From: Cladophialophora immunda
Taxonomy: Eukaryota > Ascomycota > Eurotiomycetes > Chaetothyriales > Herpotrichiellaceae
Assembly (NCBI RefSeq): GCF_000835495.1
Contig: NW_015622544.1
Coordinates: 4,678,855 to 4,742,854 of the forward strand
Direction of reading: 5' to 3'
Length of the DNA stretch: 64,000 nucleotides
Below the pieces are notes generated by a model. The model did no database searches and was not told where the DNA came from. It saw nothing but the letters and a program-made list of their open reading frames with translations. This document shows, piece after piece, positions 1 to 10,918 of the stretch. Position numbers and translations under genes: made by a program. Each line of letters opens with the position of its first letter. Position 1 is the first letter of the stretch.

Positions 1-1625
1 TATATCGAGGGCTTGTCCGGTTTTGCTAGACCTGATGTAGTAGACAAGGAAGGTTGCAAATGGTGCAAAGACAATGTGTCCATTTTGCATGAATACCTGA
101 ACGTTGTTGACGATCCGATATCTTTTGCATTCGGCGATTTCCCACAGTCGAAGGGACTGAGTGCGATCCCTGATAATCGAGGACATGCCAAGGAGTTTGA
201 CGTTCCTCATAGAATGCAGCAAGGCAGAGGTGAATGAAACGCGGGTCTGGACTGCGTTCAGCCACCGCTTCTGGTATTGGCCGATGACTCTGACCACCCA
301 GGCGGTGCCCAGCATCGAGAGCGCATACACAACTGCCGGTGCGTAGCACGCACTACCCAGGCGTTGATACAACAAATATATGGCGATACCAAGTTCGACA
401 AGGCTGCCCCAGGCCGTATGCAGTAATACGAGCGGGTCCACGATTCTCTGTATATCGGATGACATTAAAGTCAAAGACGCCGAAGGATCGACAGTCACGA
501 CACTGAGCTCAAGCGTCTTTTGGTAGAGTAGAGAAATCAGTCCTCCTCGTACTTGTGTGACACAACGGTTTAGAAGATGATGAGAGGCGGCTGTGAGAAT
601 AGCTTGCCCGAGATAGACCAGGAAGTAGGCCCCTGTCAACCCCCACCCGACGGCCGCCGTCTGGGTCTGGCGGTTTCCGACATACTGAATGGTTTCCTGT
701 ACCAGGAATGGTTGCGCGAATTTGACCCCGATCAGGAAAAGGCGGGGACAGGCCGAAACCAGAAGTTGCCATCTCAGAACGTAGGCTGACACGAAGAAGA
801 GGGTGAACCGGTGGTGTTCCTTCGTATCTGCCCACGCTCGTCCAAAACGAGCCGCGACATTGGCAGATGCCAGCTTCTCATCGAGGTTATAAAGATCGTC
901 AAGTTTCAATGTCTTGCCAAACCCCAGCCTCAATAGAGGGTTCAGCCACCAGAAGACTGATTTGTTGTAAACACCACTGGTAGCTTCCGGCGGCAGATCA
1001 CGATACGGTTCCAGGAGTATCCCACGCTTCTCAACGGCTTCAGTGACCAGCACTCCCAACTTGATCGCCAGCGACAGGGACAATAGGTTGGCAATACTTT
1101 TAGCAGCATAGCCACGGAGCAGATAAAAGGTTCGAAGCTGGACCGCACCAAAGAGAAACGAAACGATCAGATAGAGCCCAATGATGGTGGAAGGTGTTAC
1201 TGAACGTGAGTGCTCGAAGCAGGATAGAACGAAAAGCACGCAGGATGCTGCAAAGTCAAGGGCGGCCGCAGCGACAGAAGCTTTTGTTGCTGCTTCAGAG
1301 TTCGTTGCTCGGGCAAGAAGCACCGTCAGCTGCACGGTGACGAATGCAGACAGAAGCACCTAAGAGACTGTGAGCTGGTCGGCTGGTCCAGTTCCGCAGA
1401 GAAGCGTCTCACAAGCTTGGTCAACCGGCTCAAGGAGGTCGCGACCTTGTTCGGTCTGCTCGTCAACCATGCAGCTCTCGCAGTGGCGGAGATAAGGAAG
1501 AGGGCAGCAGGAAGGATGGTGAGGATTGTGTCTTCGAAGAGGACTGTAAAGTCAAAGTGCCTGAACGGTCCCTCGTACGCAGGACCGAACAGTGAATCTG
1601 AACTGTTGGACACAAGAGAAGCCAT
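1..1625 (-). CDS. ABC multidrug transporter, ABCC (MRP-like) family, N-terminal part, cut by the window edge
   Basis: An ATP-driven membrane exporter of the fungal ABCC type. Only the first 524 residues are inside the window; the frame is still open at base 1. Exon 1 is 1413-1625, a 53-nt intron lies at 1360-1412, and exon 2 is 1-1359. The ATG at 1625 is the first in frame; a GTG two codons upstream was not used. The protein opens with the family's TMD0 pattern (FGPAYEGPFRHFDFTVLFED), followed by hydrophobic helices, a linker, and the first transmembrane domain with FWWLNPLLRLGFGKTLKLDD. Later motifs include SSDIQRIVDP and LHSMRNVKLLGM. No nucleotide-binding domain is inside the window, so the family call rests on TMD0/TMD1. 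It is divergent from the IPMDH gene. The substrate is unknown. Confidence 0.88.
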
Positions 1626-2219
1626 TGTCACTCAAGCCGCCTACCTCAACACGGTAGCACTGTGCAGTGCAATCTTGGGATGTGGCGCTTGCACATTGAT
1701 ATGTGCCTGGCCAGAATGATGCTGCCTGACCGAGCACGTCAGTCGATCAGGATTCTCCATGCAGATCATGCACGTTCAATGTAACATGCAGGCTCTCGTT
1801 CCCGCCTCTTAGACCTTCGAGACAGCCGGCCAGTCGGCGTCGAGAGAGTATGCATGGTGCCTGAAGTGGCAGAAAAGGGTCGGCCGTTTGAAGAAGGTCG
1901 GTCATCGACATTTCTGGGATTGAGCGTGGAGTGGGATGGACACACCGAGGCAGCTATATTGGTGATGACTGACTGCTCACTGGCTGGTGCTTGTGCTGGC
2001 AGACTGCGCTGAGAAATGAAATGTCAGACATGTTGTCGCGGGAAGGTCGTGGCACGTGAAGCCCCGATATCGGCGCCTGCCTTTTCCAGTCTGACAGAGG
2101 AGCCATGTTCCTCCTTTACATGTACTGTAGCAAACTCAGAAGTATTCGCTACAGCAATTTGACAGTGACCTGACTCTATCACATACATTATCTCGCACGG
2201 AGAAATCGACAGAGGCAAC
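1626..2219. promoter_or_regulatory. Divergent intergenic region between ABC transporter and IPMDH genes
   Basis: 594 bp separate two start codons pointing away from each other, so the stretch must hold both promoters. I see no clear TATA box. I looked for the Leu3 site (CCG-N4-CGG) and found only a near miss with six spacer bases around 1833. No gene is seen inside. Confidence 0.5.
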
Positions 2220-3542
2220 ATGCCTACATACAACATCGTCGTCTTTGCCGGCGACTATGCAGGCCCCGAGGTACGTTGTCCTCAAAGATGGAAAGGCATC
2301 GTCGCTAACGGTTGGACGGTTCTAGGTGACCAAGGAGGCTGTAAAGGTCAGTCCAAGCTCGAGAGCTCGGAGAATCTCTACGGGGATCGTTGGCTAATGG
2401 GTGTCTGTGCGAATAGGTCCTCAAGGTGGTAGAGAAGTGCTCAAAAGATGTCAAATTCAACTTCCAAGACCACCTGCTGGGAGGCGTGAGTGACAATCCT
2501 TCCGGGACACCCAGGGTTCAGTTTGCACCAAGCCGCCTTTATTGCTGACCTCTGTCAACTCCATCAGTGCTCGATTGACGCCCACGGGACACCTTTGACG
2601 GACGAGGCCCTCAGCGCTGCCAAATCCGCCCACGCCGTCCTCCTCGGCGCAATCGGAGGCCCCAGGTATGGCGTGGGCAAGGTTCGCCCTGAGCAAGGCC
2701 TCCTCAAACTCCGCAAGGAGATGGGCACCTTTGGCAATCTACGACCCTGTTTCTTCGCTTCTCCCAGCCTGGCTTCGCGTTCCCCGCTCAAGGAAGAGGT
2801 CTGCCAGGGAACAGACTTCATGATCGTCCGCGAGTTGACTGGTGGCATCTACTTTGGCGAGCGCATCGAGGGGAAACCCGAAGACGGTGAGAACGAGTGG
2901 GCCGAGGACCGCGAACCATACTCGAGGAAAGAGATCGAGCGCATCACTCGACTGGCAGCCTACCTCGCCCTCGCAAAGAATCCGCCTTCCAAAGTCTGGA
3001 GTCTGGACAAAGCCAACGTGCTCGCAACATCCCGTCTATGGCGCCGAGTGTTTACAGAAACAATGCAAAAAGAATTCCCCCAGCTCCAATTCGAACACCA
3101 ACTGATCGACTCGGCCGCGATGATCATGGTGAAGAACCCCCGTGCCCTGAACGGCGTCATTGTCACGTCGAACTTGTTCGGCGACATCATCTCCGACGAG
3201 GCCTCCGTCATCCCCGGCAGCCTGGGCCTGCTCCCCAGCGCCAGTCTCAGCGGCGTCCCGGACGGAAAGGGGCACTGCAACGGCATCTACGAGCCGATCC
3301 ATGGCTCCGCGCCGGACATCGCAGGCAAGGGTGTCATTAACCCGGTCGCGGCCATCTTGAGCGTGGCAATGTTGTTACTGTACAGTTTGAACTTGCCCAG
3401 GGAGAGCCTGCTCGTGGAGCAGGCCGTGAAGATCGTCATCGAGAAGGGCATCGTCACCAAGGATATTGGCGGAGAAAGTTCCACCGTCGAGGTCGGCGAT
3501 GCGGTGGCGAGAGAATTGGAGAGCTTGTTCAAAGACCTGTGA
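2220..3542 (+). CDS. leu2: 3-isopropylmalate dehydrogenase (Leu2-type)
   Basis: Oxidatively decarboxylates 3-isopropylmalate with NAD+ in leucine biosynthesis. Four exons: 2220-2270, 2326-2346, 2417-2485 and 2568-3542, giving 371 residues, the usual length. Exon 2 is only 21 nt and encodes VTKEAVK. The spliced N-terminus reads [11 protein letters not shown] then [14 protein letters not shown], matching the family. Other family motifs are [25 protein letters not shown] (the Leu-containing loop typical of isopropylmalate rather than isocitrate enzymes), [59 protein letters not shown] and [14 protein letters not shown]. The catalytic Tyr and Lys and the metal-binding Asp residues are present in these blocks, so it looks functional. 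Fungi often carry two copies; whether this is the housekeeping copy cannot be told here. Confidence 0.93.
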
Positions 3543-4049
3543 GCACTTCCGAAAAAGAAGGGAGTGCGAATATATACCTCGACGTCGAGATGCGTTATGT
3601 CAGTCCTTCCTCTTTGGGAGACTCAAGCACCCACTTTATGGATGCTCTGTTACGGGGCTAGGGAGATCAAACCAGGTATCAGTCACGAATAAAAAGTTGT
3701 TCTCTTTGCACAGAAACCAAGCATTGCCATGAAATCTGGGAGTCATTGCATCTCGTCAAAGTAGTTACATCGATCACATAATATGTTTGCATGTATGAAG
3801 CCCCAGGAGCGTCGGGCCTGCCATCCATATACACCACCTCATGATAGATCCTGAATGCATTCATGCGGTTCTCGTTGGAGCCGTCGACATTCCAACACCG
3901 TATCCCGCTGCCTGTGGGTATCCAAAAGCTAAAGACTACCACCTCGAACGCCCACCCATCTCCCCGTCTGCCCGTCCACATTTGAAAACCATATTCATGA
4001 GCCCAGTCGTATCTAGTCGTTACCTCAACACGGACCAGTCCCTGCCATA
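3543..4049. other. Convergent intergenic region
   Basis: 507 bp between the stop codons of the IPMDH gene (plus) and the RBR ligase gene (minus). It presumably holds both 3' UTRs. I see no gene or repeat; short open frames here have no coding character. Confidence 0.6.
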
Positions 4050-5987
4050 TCAAACCCTGTCATTTGCCCACTCCTGAATTCGCCTCTCCTCTCCTCTTGC
4101 CATGTGGCCGGGGAATCCTCCTGCGTCGTCGAGCCCCGCCTGTCTTCGTCTATTTGTCGCTCGTCGCCCTGTCCTTCGCCCTGGGTTGGCACCCTCTGCT
4201 GGGTCGCGCATGTGGCCTCCTTGGCCAAGCATTTCCAGCATCTGCTCCATCTCCATTGGCATGCCAGGCAGGGGGTTCTCTCGACCCCTGACGAAACCGT
4301 TCAAAAGGCCCATAGCGGCCTGGCCCGCTTGTGCGTAATTTGCCGTCAAAGCTTCACGCGCTTGCTGGATGAAATTCTGGTTCATGTGGTGGTTCGCTCC
4401 ATTCCCCAATCCAAACATGCGCGCAGCTTGGCCGTCACCATCGCCGGCTATACCCATTTGCTGCATGCGTCGAGCGAGCGCTTCGTCGCGGTCGACCTGA
4501 TCCCGACGTCTGTCCAATTCTTGTTGATATCGCACAGGATCTCCCAAGTGTGCATCAACAGCGTCGTAGTTGAACCAAGGACAGTCGCAGGATTTCCACT
4601 TCAAGCCGCATACCATACAGAACTCCGCAGTGCAACGGCATGTCATATGATTGCAGCCTTCTTTCAACTCGACCATAGCGTGACAGCTATAGCACCTTTG
4701 CCAACCCTTCTCTTTCGCCGTCTCGATGAAAGCTTTTGTTTCCGGGTCCTTGGGGCATTCGCGCGTGGTATGCATCCTCTGGGAGCACATCGGGCATACC
4801 TTTGTTTTGCATTGTTTGCAACGTCCCACTTTACGCCCATTCTCGATAGTGATATAGTGCGGTTTGATCCAAGCGCCGCATTTCCGACCTGGACAGTATA
4901 CTCGATTCTTGGTTTTGTATTCTTGAAACTTGCGGTTCCACAATACCTTAAACTTGTCATCGAACAACTTCTCGACATGCTTGAGGGCAATGTGCTGATC
5001 CGTACAGCACCGAGGCGGCATATGCGCAGGATCGCTGACGGACATCTTGAAAATCCGCTTGAGGCATGTATTGCACATGCGGTGCTTGCAGGGGAGTAGA
5101 GCAGACTGCGCGACTGGGATCTCATCGTCACCGCAAGTTAGACAGGAGACTTTTCTTTGCGGCGCTGGCTTAGACTGCAGGAGCCCGTTCAACAGACCCG
5201 ATCCTTTCTTGGGCGTTCCTGTGCTCTCCGAAGATTTTGCGACGCCCGCTTCGGCCTTGGGTTTTGCCGTTGTAACACTTCTCTTGATTTCGGGCTTTTG
5301 TGCTTTCTCCACCATGCCCGACGGTCGACGTGGTGGCGGCTGCAGTTCGACTTCTTCGCAAGGCGCTCTGCAACATGCGATCAGCGTTTGGGAACAATGT
5401 CGGAAGATTGAAACTTACTCTTCAAAGACATAAACCTCCTTTCTTCTCGCTGGCTCCGTGTGCCGTCGTTCTGGCGGTTTCCGTGTCACTTCTGTCTTTT
5501 TTGTAGCTTGACCTTGGGATTTCGTCCTCTGGGCGCGAGGTGCTTCCGTTTGCGCTGCGTGTGTGCCTGCGCCCGACGCTCTTTCGGTCCTAGTATAGAC
5601 GTATTCGTCTTCACTGTCATCTTGCGCAGCGCCCCTTCGATTGCTGTCTGTCCGCGTTGTGGAGCGTCGCTCGGGTTTTCGATCCTCTCGGCCAACAAGT
5701 CGGACTTGGGCAGGCTTTTGGCGCTTGTCTTTCTCTTCGTCTACTTGCGACGCCTTCGTCCGTTTCACATACTCGTACTTCATGTCTTTTCGTCTTTCTT
5801 CGGGAGATTTGGCTAGATACGCGAGTCTGGCTTTTCTGACGGCATCGATATCGGTGGGGGCATTGGGGGTGGCGGGTGATTTTGATGTCGCACTGTCATC
5901 CTCGGACCGCTTGCGGGATTTTGACATTCCAGTATCACCATGTTTGTGTCGATGAGTCTTCCTCCTCTTCACCTCTTCTCCGGCCAT
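4050..5987 (-). CDS. RBR-type (RING1-IBR-RING2) E3 ubiquitin ligase
   Basis: A RING-between-RING ligase that accepts ubiquitin on a RING2 cysteine before passing it to a substrate. Exon 1 is 5419-5987, a 51-nt intron lies at 5368-5418, exon 2 is 4050-5367; 628 residues. Residues 1-260 are charged, Lys/Arg/Ser-rich and probably disordered. RING1 begins near residue 265 (CLTCGDDE, CKHRMCNTC), the IBR follows near 347 (CPGRKCGAW, CKQCKTKVCPMC), and RING2 near 415 (CYSCHAMVELKEGCNHMTC). The Cys in GCNHM, about residue 428, is at the position known to carry the ubiquitin thioester in HHARI-type enzymes. The Met/Gln/Gly-rich tail has no known domain. The substrate is unknown. The gene is divergent from the PLP-enzyme gene. 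Confidence 0.9.
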
Positions 5988-6733
5988 GGCGGGCTTCTTT
6001 GCTTAAATCTGCGACAACCACTTCAGATGACCCAACCCCAAGAGTTAGTGCCCTTGGGCCGCGAGGTAGTGTCAAGAGCCAATCACTGGGATGCGCAAGC
6101 GGCACCCACTCTCGTGGACTGACGAGGCAGTAGGCGAGCACGCGGTGCTGAGTGCTGCAGGGGTCACATTTTCTGGATTTGCTGGCAGGATGTGTAGCCT
6201 TTGCAATTGAGGCGGCCAATAGTGGCAAGCCAGCTGGCAGTCGACCTCTTGAGGCGGGTGGCTGGATGGTAGCTCAAGCAGCCTTATCCCTCTTGAGATC
6301 GTCATTGCTGCAGCCTTGGGCTAGGGAAGTTCCTGTGACCATCATTGGCTGTGACGCATCAATATTTTTGCGGACCCGATATCACGGAATTCTCCCCAGT
6401 TGCTTGATGCTTTTGCAAAGCCGAGTACAGATAATAGCATCTTAGAACTTGATAACAGAGCAGATCTCTAGCCAAGAATTGAGATTTCTTGCGGATTGAA
6501 GTGGCCTATTCTCAATCGAATCACCAGGGAAACTAACTGGCAGAACGGACGTCTCCGAAGCAATATCTCACGCCCTACCACAAGAACCGAGCTCTGCTAT
6601 TGAAAAATTCCAAAAGCTTCAATATGGTAGGACTACTGTAGCTCTCTGAAAGAAACAGTGCAGGAAACTTCTCCAGAGTATACTTTAAGCTATTGATTGA
6701 AGAGGACATAGTTTTGATCCGACCAGCAACACC
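5988..6733. promoter_or_regulatory. Divergent intergenic region, RBR ligase and PLP enzyme
   Basis: 746 bp between two divergent start codons. Promoters and 5' UTRs are expected. I see no gene and no site I can name with confidence. Confidence 0.5.
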
Positions 6734-7849
6734 ATGTCCTACTCATTCATCTACAAGAACCCGCACGCTCGAACATGGACACACACGTACGATACAGACA
6801 TAAGTCTGGCTCAAGCCTTCCACAAGCGCCTCCCTGGGTATAAAGAGACTCCACTTGTACCGCTGAATGACCTCGCGAAAGAGCTGGATGTCAAAGCAAT
6901 CTTCGTCAAAGACGAAAGTAGCCGGCTCGGACTGCCGTCCTTCAAGGTCCTCGGTGCTTCATGGGGCACTTTTCGTGCAATCGTGGAGAGGCATGGACTT
7001 TCTCTTGACTCAAGCCTTGAAGATGTGTCGGATGCGGCGAAGAAATCGGAGACTGTGCTTTTCGCGGCCACCGAAGGCAACCACGGCCGGGCTGTAGCAC
7101 GAATGGGCAAGATATTGGGCATTCCGGTTCGGATCTTCATGTCCAGATTCGCTGACCGTGAGACCTGCCAAAAGATTGAAAGCGAAGGCGCCGAAGTCAC
7201 AGTCATCCCTGGTAGCTACGATGATGCTGTCTCAAGGGCCTTCCAGGAATCACAGGAGGCGCCGACTGGCCTTCTTATCCAAGACAATGCCTTCGATGGA
7301 TACGAACAAATCCCGGCCTGGATCGTTGAAGGCTATTCAACACTTCTCTCCGAAGTTGAGCAGCAGCTCAAAGCGCAGAGATTGGAAGCGACCATGATTG
7401 TCAGTCCCATCGGCGTTGGCTCTCTGGGTCACTCTGTTGCCGCGTTTTGTAAGTCTGACGGCAGGCAAATCGGTGTTTTGGCCGTGGAGCCCGAGACCGC
7501 TGCATGTTTGCACCAAAACCTCAAATCCAGCAAATGGAGCACGATCGAGACATCGGCAACCATCATGAATGGCATGAATTGTGGGACTGTCTCGCCTATC
7601 TCCTGGCCAGTGCTTTCCAAAGCGGTCGATGCCAGCATCACAGTATCGGACGTGGAATGCCATCAGTCAATACAGTACCTTCAAGTCCATGGCATTAATG
7701 CTGGGCCTTGTGGAGCTGCTGCACTCGCCGCGATCAAGAAAGTCAGCTCGACAGATACTTTGTTCGCAGGCATGTCGAAAAATGCCGTCATTGTGCTATT
7801 GAGCACTGAGGGTGCGAGAGCCTACGCCTCTCCAGGTATGCCTTCTTAA
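6734..7849 (+). CDS. PLP-dependent fold-type II enzyme, diaminopropionate ammonia-lyase-like
   Basis: A single-exon frame of 371 residues with a good start context (caccATG). It belongs to the tryptophan-synthase-beta/threonine-dehydratase superfamily and most resembles 2,3-diaminopropionate ammonia-lyase. The Schiff-base Lys lies in PSFKVLGASWG (Lys71). The substrate/phosphate loop is ATEGNHGRAVARMGK; the family block QDNAFDGYEQIPAWIVEGY is present, as are the glycine-rich SPIGVGSLGHSVAAF and GMNCGTVSPISWP. The end, INAGPCGAAALAA and VIVLLSTEGARAY, is also typical. The true substrate amino acid cannot be read from sequence. A possible alternative 3' exon exists: donor at 7836, acceptor ending 7921, continuing open to 8145 and replacing the last residues by about 75; I prefer the single-exon form because family members end at this point. 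Confidence 0.85.
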   Translation: MSYSFIYKNPHARTWTHTYDTDISLAQAFHKRLPGYKETPLVPLNDLAKELDVKAIFVKDESSRLGLPSFKVLGASWGTFRAIVERHGLSLDSSLEDVSDAAKKSETVLFAATEGNHGRAVARMGKILGIPVRIFMSRFADRETCQKIESEGAEVTVIPGSYDDAVSRAFQESQEAPTGLLIQDNAFDGYEQIPAWIVEGYSTLLSEVEQQLKAQRLEATMIVSPIGVGSLGHSVAAFCKSDGRQIGVLAVEPETAACLHQNLKSSKWSTIETSATIMNGMNCGTVSPISWPVLSKAVDASITVSDVECHQSIQYLQVHGINAGPCGAAALAAIKKVSSTDTLFAGMSKNAVIVLLSTEGARAYASPGMPS

Positions 7850-8551
7850 TCTCGTCGAGCGCAAATGGCAAACTACAGCTGGAATGAGTGGCTATCTATC
7901 TGATTTACGTCTTATGCGCAGCAGCGCCGGGTCCATGGACACTGATGGAGAACCAAGCCGTCAATAGCGACCAGGCAAAAGAGGAAGTGTATATGAGGCG
8001 AAAAGAACTCGCCTCAAGGGAATCACTCTCCAAAATAATAGAGCTCCATGCAAGCAATCACGTCTTCGGCTGCATCGGAGCCTCTTGCCCTTTCAGACAC
8101 TTCTGTCTCTTTGCCCTGCGGCTCGTCTGGGCCATATGGATCTGAGGAACCAGTCCTTCAAACTTCCAAGGATTCTCGATTCCGTAGATAACATCATTTT
8201 TCCAATTGCATTGATAGCGCCACGGGCGTGCCAGAATCGTCGTGGCGACTCGTGCGAGAGGCTCGATGAGATTTGATCTGTGATGAGGTCCGCGAATGAT
8301 AATGCTGAAGTGAGTTACAAAAGGAGGTCTTACACCGCAACTGAGCCAACCTCCCGCCAAGGACTCGCATGTTAAGTGAATTAGCAATGATCAGAGGGAA
8401 AAGTCAAAGACCCTTCAGCCTGTTGCTCACCTGGTCAAGAAGTCTACCACCAACACTGCAAGACATCACCTTCGCTTGGGCAAACTTCCGCAATATCGGC
8501 AGATAACAAACTACCAAACCACCGCGCTTCTTCACTGCCCTGATAGTCGCC
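7850..8551. other. Intergenic region with a possible minus-strand coding relic
   Basis: 702 bp between two plus-strand genes. On the minus strand, 8058-8387 is open for about 109 codons without an ATG start and has a protein-like stretch (NLIEPLARVATTILARPWRY, then DVIYGIENPWKFEGLVPQ). I cannot assign it. The rest is expected to be 3' UTR and promoter of the flanking genes. Confidence 0.3.
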
Positions 8552-9902
8552 ATGCGTGAAGGCCCTGGGAACAACACCTTGTCCAAGCTTAGCTCTCAAG
8601 AACAAGACGTCTTGATTGCCTTCCTCAGCAATCTGAAGCCCGGCAACGTCGAGGTGAGCTCCTCACTTGCCTGTCACCAGCAAAGCCATCCCACTCCAAC
8701 TGCTCGTTCTGTTCTCCTTCAGCTGATCTGACCAATTGTTAGGTCGACTTCGATGGGCTAGCGGCTACACTCGGCTTGAACACTCGGACGGCAGCTCACG
8801 AGGCTTGGGCTAAGGTCCAGAAGAGCCTTTTCGGTAATGCGAAGCCATCACCGGTGCTGGGACCGGGACCCATTGCAAAATCAAAGGCTGTGACCGAGAA
8901 GGGATGGTAAGAAGATAACAGAACGAAGCTTGCTGCATATCCGAGACGGCTGACCACGTTCAGCACTTCCTTTGCCTCTCCCACTGTTGTTCTTGTCTTC
9001 TGGCAAGGGAAATACAAGATCTCATTCCACAAAGACATACTCCTTGAAAGCCCTTATTTCAAAAAGCTTGATTGTCTTGCCTCGGATCAGCAAAACCAGC
9101 TTGAATTCGATTTTCCGCAATATCCAAAATTCGCTGGGGAGCAGTTGGTGCGCTGGCTCTATTATGAAGAGCTACTCTATGACATCCACGAGATAGCGCA
9201 GTTGAAAGGACAAGATGCTACACTTGCTAGATCTCAGATATTCAATGCCTATCGGCTTGCTACGCGTCTCGAGATGGAAAAATGGGCCAACCACCTCACT
9301 GACTTGTTCGCGGCCTTTTACCTTGAGGAGGTACGATTAACCGCGGTCTATCACGAGCTCACTGTCATTGGCGAGAATGTGGATGGTATGAAACGCCTCG
9401 TCATGACAATGGCCGCTCTTTTAGTCCGTACGCACGGCGTGCACAGTGACACCTGCGGCACGGTCAACGCTTTGGCAGATGAAGTCAAGAAAGACGGATC
9501 ATTCGCGTTGGACCTCATGGAACATATGTGCATCCTCGGACAACGAAGCCTGGAAGATATCATGAAGGCAGATAAGTGCGCCTGGCACACTCACACCAGA
9601 ACGGAAAAGTGCACTTGATGGTTCGGGGTTTCTTTCAACCTGAAACGTTACAGGGGCCTACTCTACCGAAGGAGACAGGGACTGGGGAGAGTCGAAAGGT
9701 AACACAGCCAGATGAGATTAAGGGGATTTTTGACGAGACGGGCGGGCTATGAAAGAAGAAACCACGGCGGAAGGGCGGGGCGCTGCTGATGCAGAGTTAT
9801 CTTCAGGAAGGTTTTAGAAGCTCTACACGAGAGACAACTGGGAGCTTTGATAGTGTCCAGAACTGGTGGAGGGTTGATCCTGAGGTTGAGTTAGAGTGGT
9901 GA
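8552..9902 (+). CDS. BTB/POZ-like protein with N-terminal helical domain; apparent frameshift near 9576
   Basis: Exons 8552-8653, 8743-8906 and 8964 onward, joined in phase. The N-terminal part (LSSQEQDVLIAFLSNLKPG, then DFDGLAATLGLNTRTAAHEA) resembles a short helical, Myb/SANT-like domain common in fungal nuclear proteins. Exon 3 opens a BTB-like fold (KYKISFHKDILLESPYFKKL, then QLVRWLYYEELLYDIHE). As read, the frame stops at 9616-9618 after 306 residues. However, another frame is open and protein-like from 9576 (KVHLMVRGFFQPE) and, after a 57-nt GT-AG intron at 9699-9755 that removes a TGA, continues to a stop at 9900-9902 (SYLQEGFRSS, VQNWWRVDPEVELEW). No acceptable intron joins the two frames, so a 1-nt indel (real or assembly error) is inferred. 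Alternative: two separate short genes. Partners and function unknown. Confidence 0.6.
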
Positions 9903-10918
9903 TCCAATTATCAACCCTCCTTTGCACCCACATACCTCTGTCTGTTCTGTTCGGCGGGAAATACCTTTCGGTCACCAGCCTGAGCAAATGACCCCTTGAC
10001 ATACAACCTCTCTCTCACACACGCGACATTCATCGAAATCACTGATCAGATGACATGGTCTCACTCATGCCCTATCATCGCCTTCTGCTAACGAGAAGAG
10101 CTGGTGTGGCGTAGACTTTGTGTGGCGAGACAGCGCGCTCGTCGTTCCGGAGCATGACAAGACTTCTTATTTCCCCTTATCCCCGCAGCCTCGCTGGGCA
10201 GCCACAGCCTCACCAGCCTCGTCGACTGGACAATTCTGCACCTCTGACATGAAACACGCCGAGGGGGAATTGGCCTAAACGCATCGCATGGATGGCTCTC
10301 ACCTCCTCAAGGCTGGATAGGATAGGTCTCGAGGCGTCCCTTTCCCATTTGGAAATTGCAACTACTGTACACCTTGCTTGATGCTGCTTATAACACACTG
10401 GGTACCTCGTACTCGTGCCCGATACATTATTAGACAATAAGGTATAAACAAGGTTAGAAGAACAGCAAGGAGAAATTCCAACTTGGACGATGGCAAAACA
10501 CGAGGCGAAAAGCTCCAACTCCTTTTTTGATTTCCTTATATCGACATTACGTATCTTTTTCTCGCTCAGGGCACAGCCCGACGCGAACAAATTGTATGGT
10601 ATCATATCTCAGCTCAGGTGCTAGCTCCGTCACTGCCGCTGCAGTCTGTGGTGTCTGAAAAGTAAATGCCCAGTGTGTCATCAACATCGCTGGATTGTCG
10701 AGCTCGCGTTTCCAACTCCTTCACTCAGGCAGGACGCACACACCAAGACCTTTTGTAATGCCAATAAGCCTGGCGGCGGAAATCGTCGTTCCGCAGTTTG
10801 GCATTGGCATGAAATGAAAACCCGTCCCAGTACGCGCCTCTAATATGCATTCGTGTGTCAATCGCTCACATTGCGCGCTCAAGAAACTCCACTGCCGCCG
10901 AAAAACCCAACATAACAC
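9903..10918. other. Convergent intergenic region
   Basis: About 1 kb between the end of the BTB-like gene and the stop of the 1,659-residue protein gene. Both 3' UTRs are expected. Open frames here, such as one at 10210-10605 on the minus strand, have no recognisable domain and no family-like sequence. I see no repeat. Confidence 0.5.

Noticed and set aside
1626..2219. Leu3-type site before the isopropylmalate dehydrogenase gene
   Set aside because: The CCG and CGG half-sites are spaced by six bases, not four; it does not fit the known element.
4104..5099. 331-codon plus-strand frame
   Set aside because: It is antisense to the Cys-rich RING domains of the RBR ligase, which has unambiguous zinc motifs.
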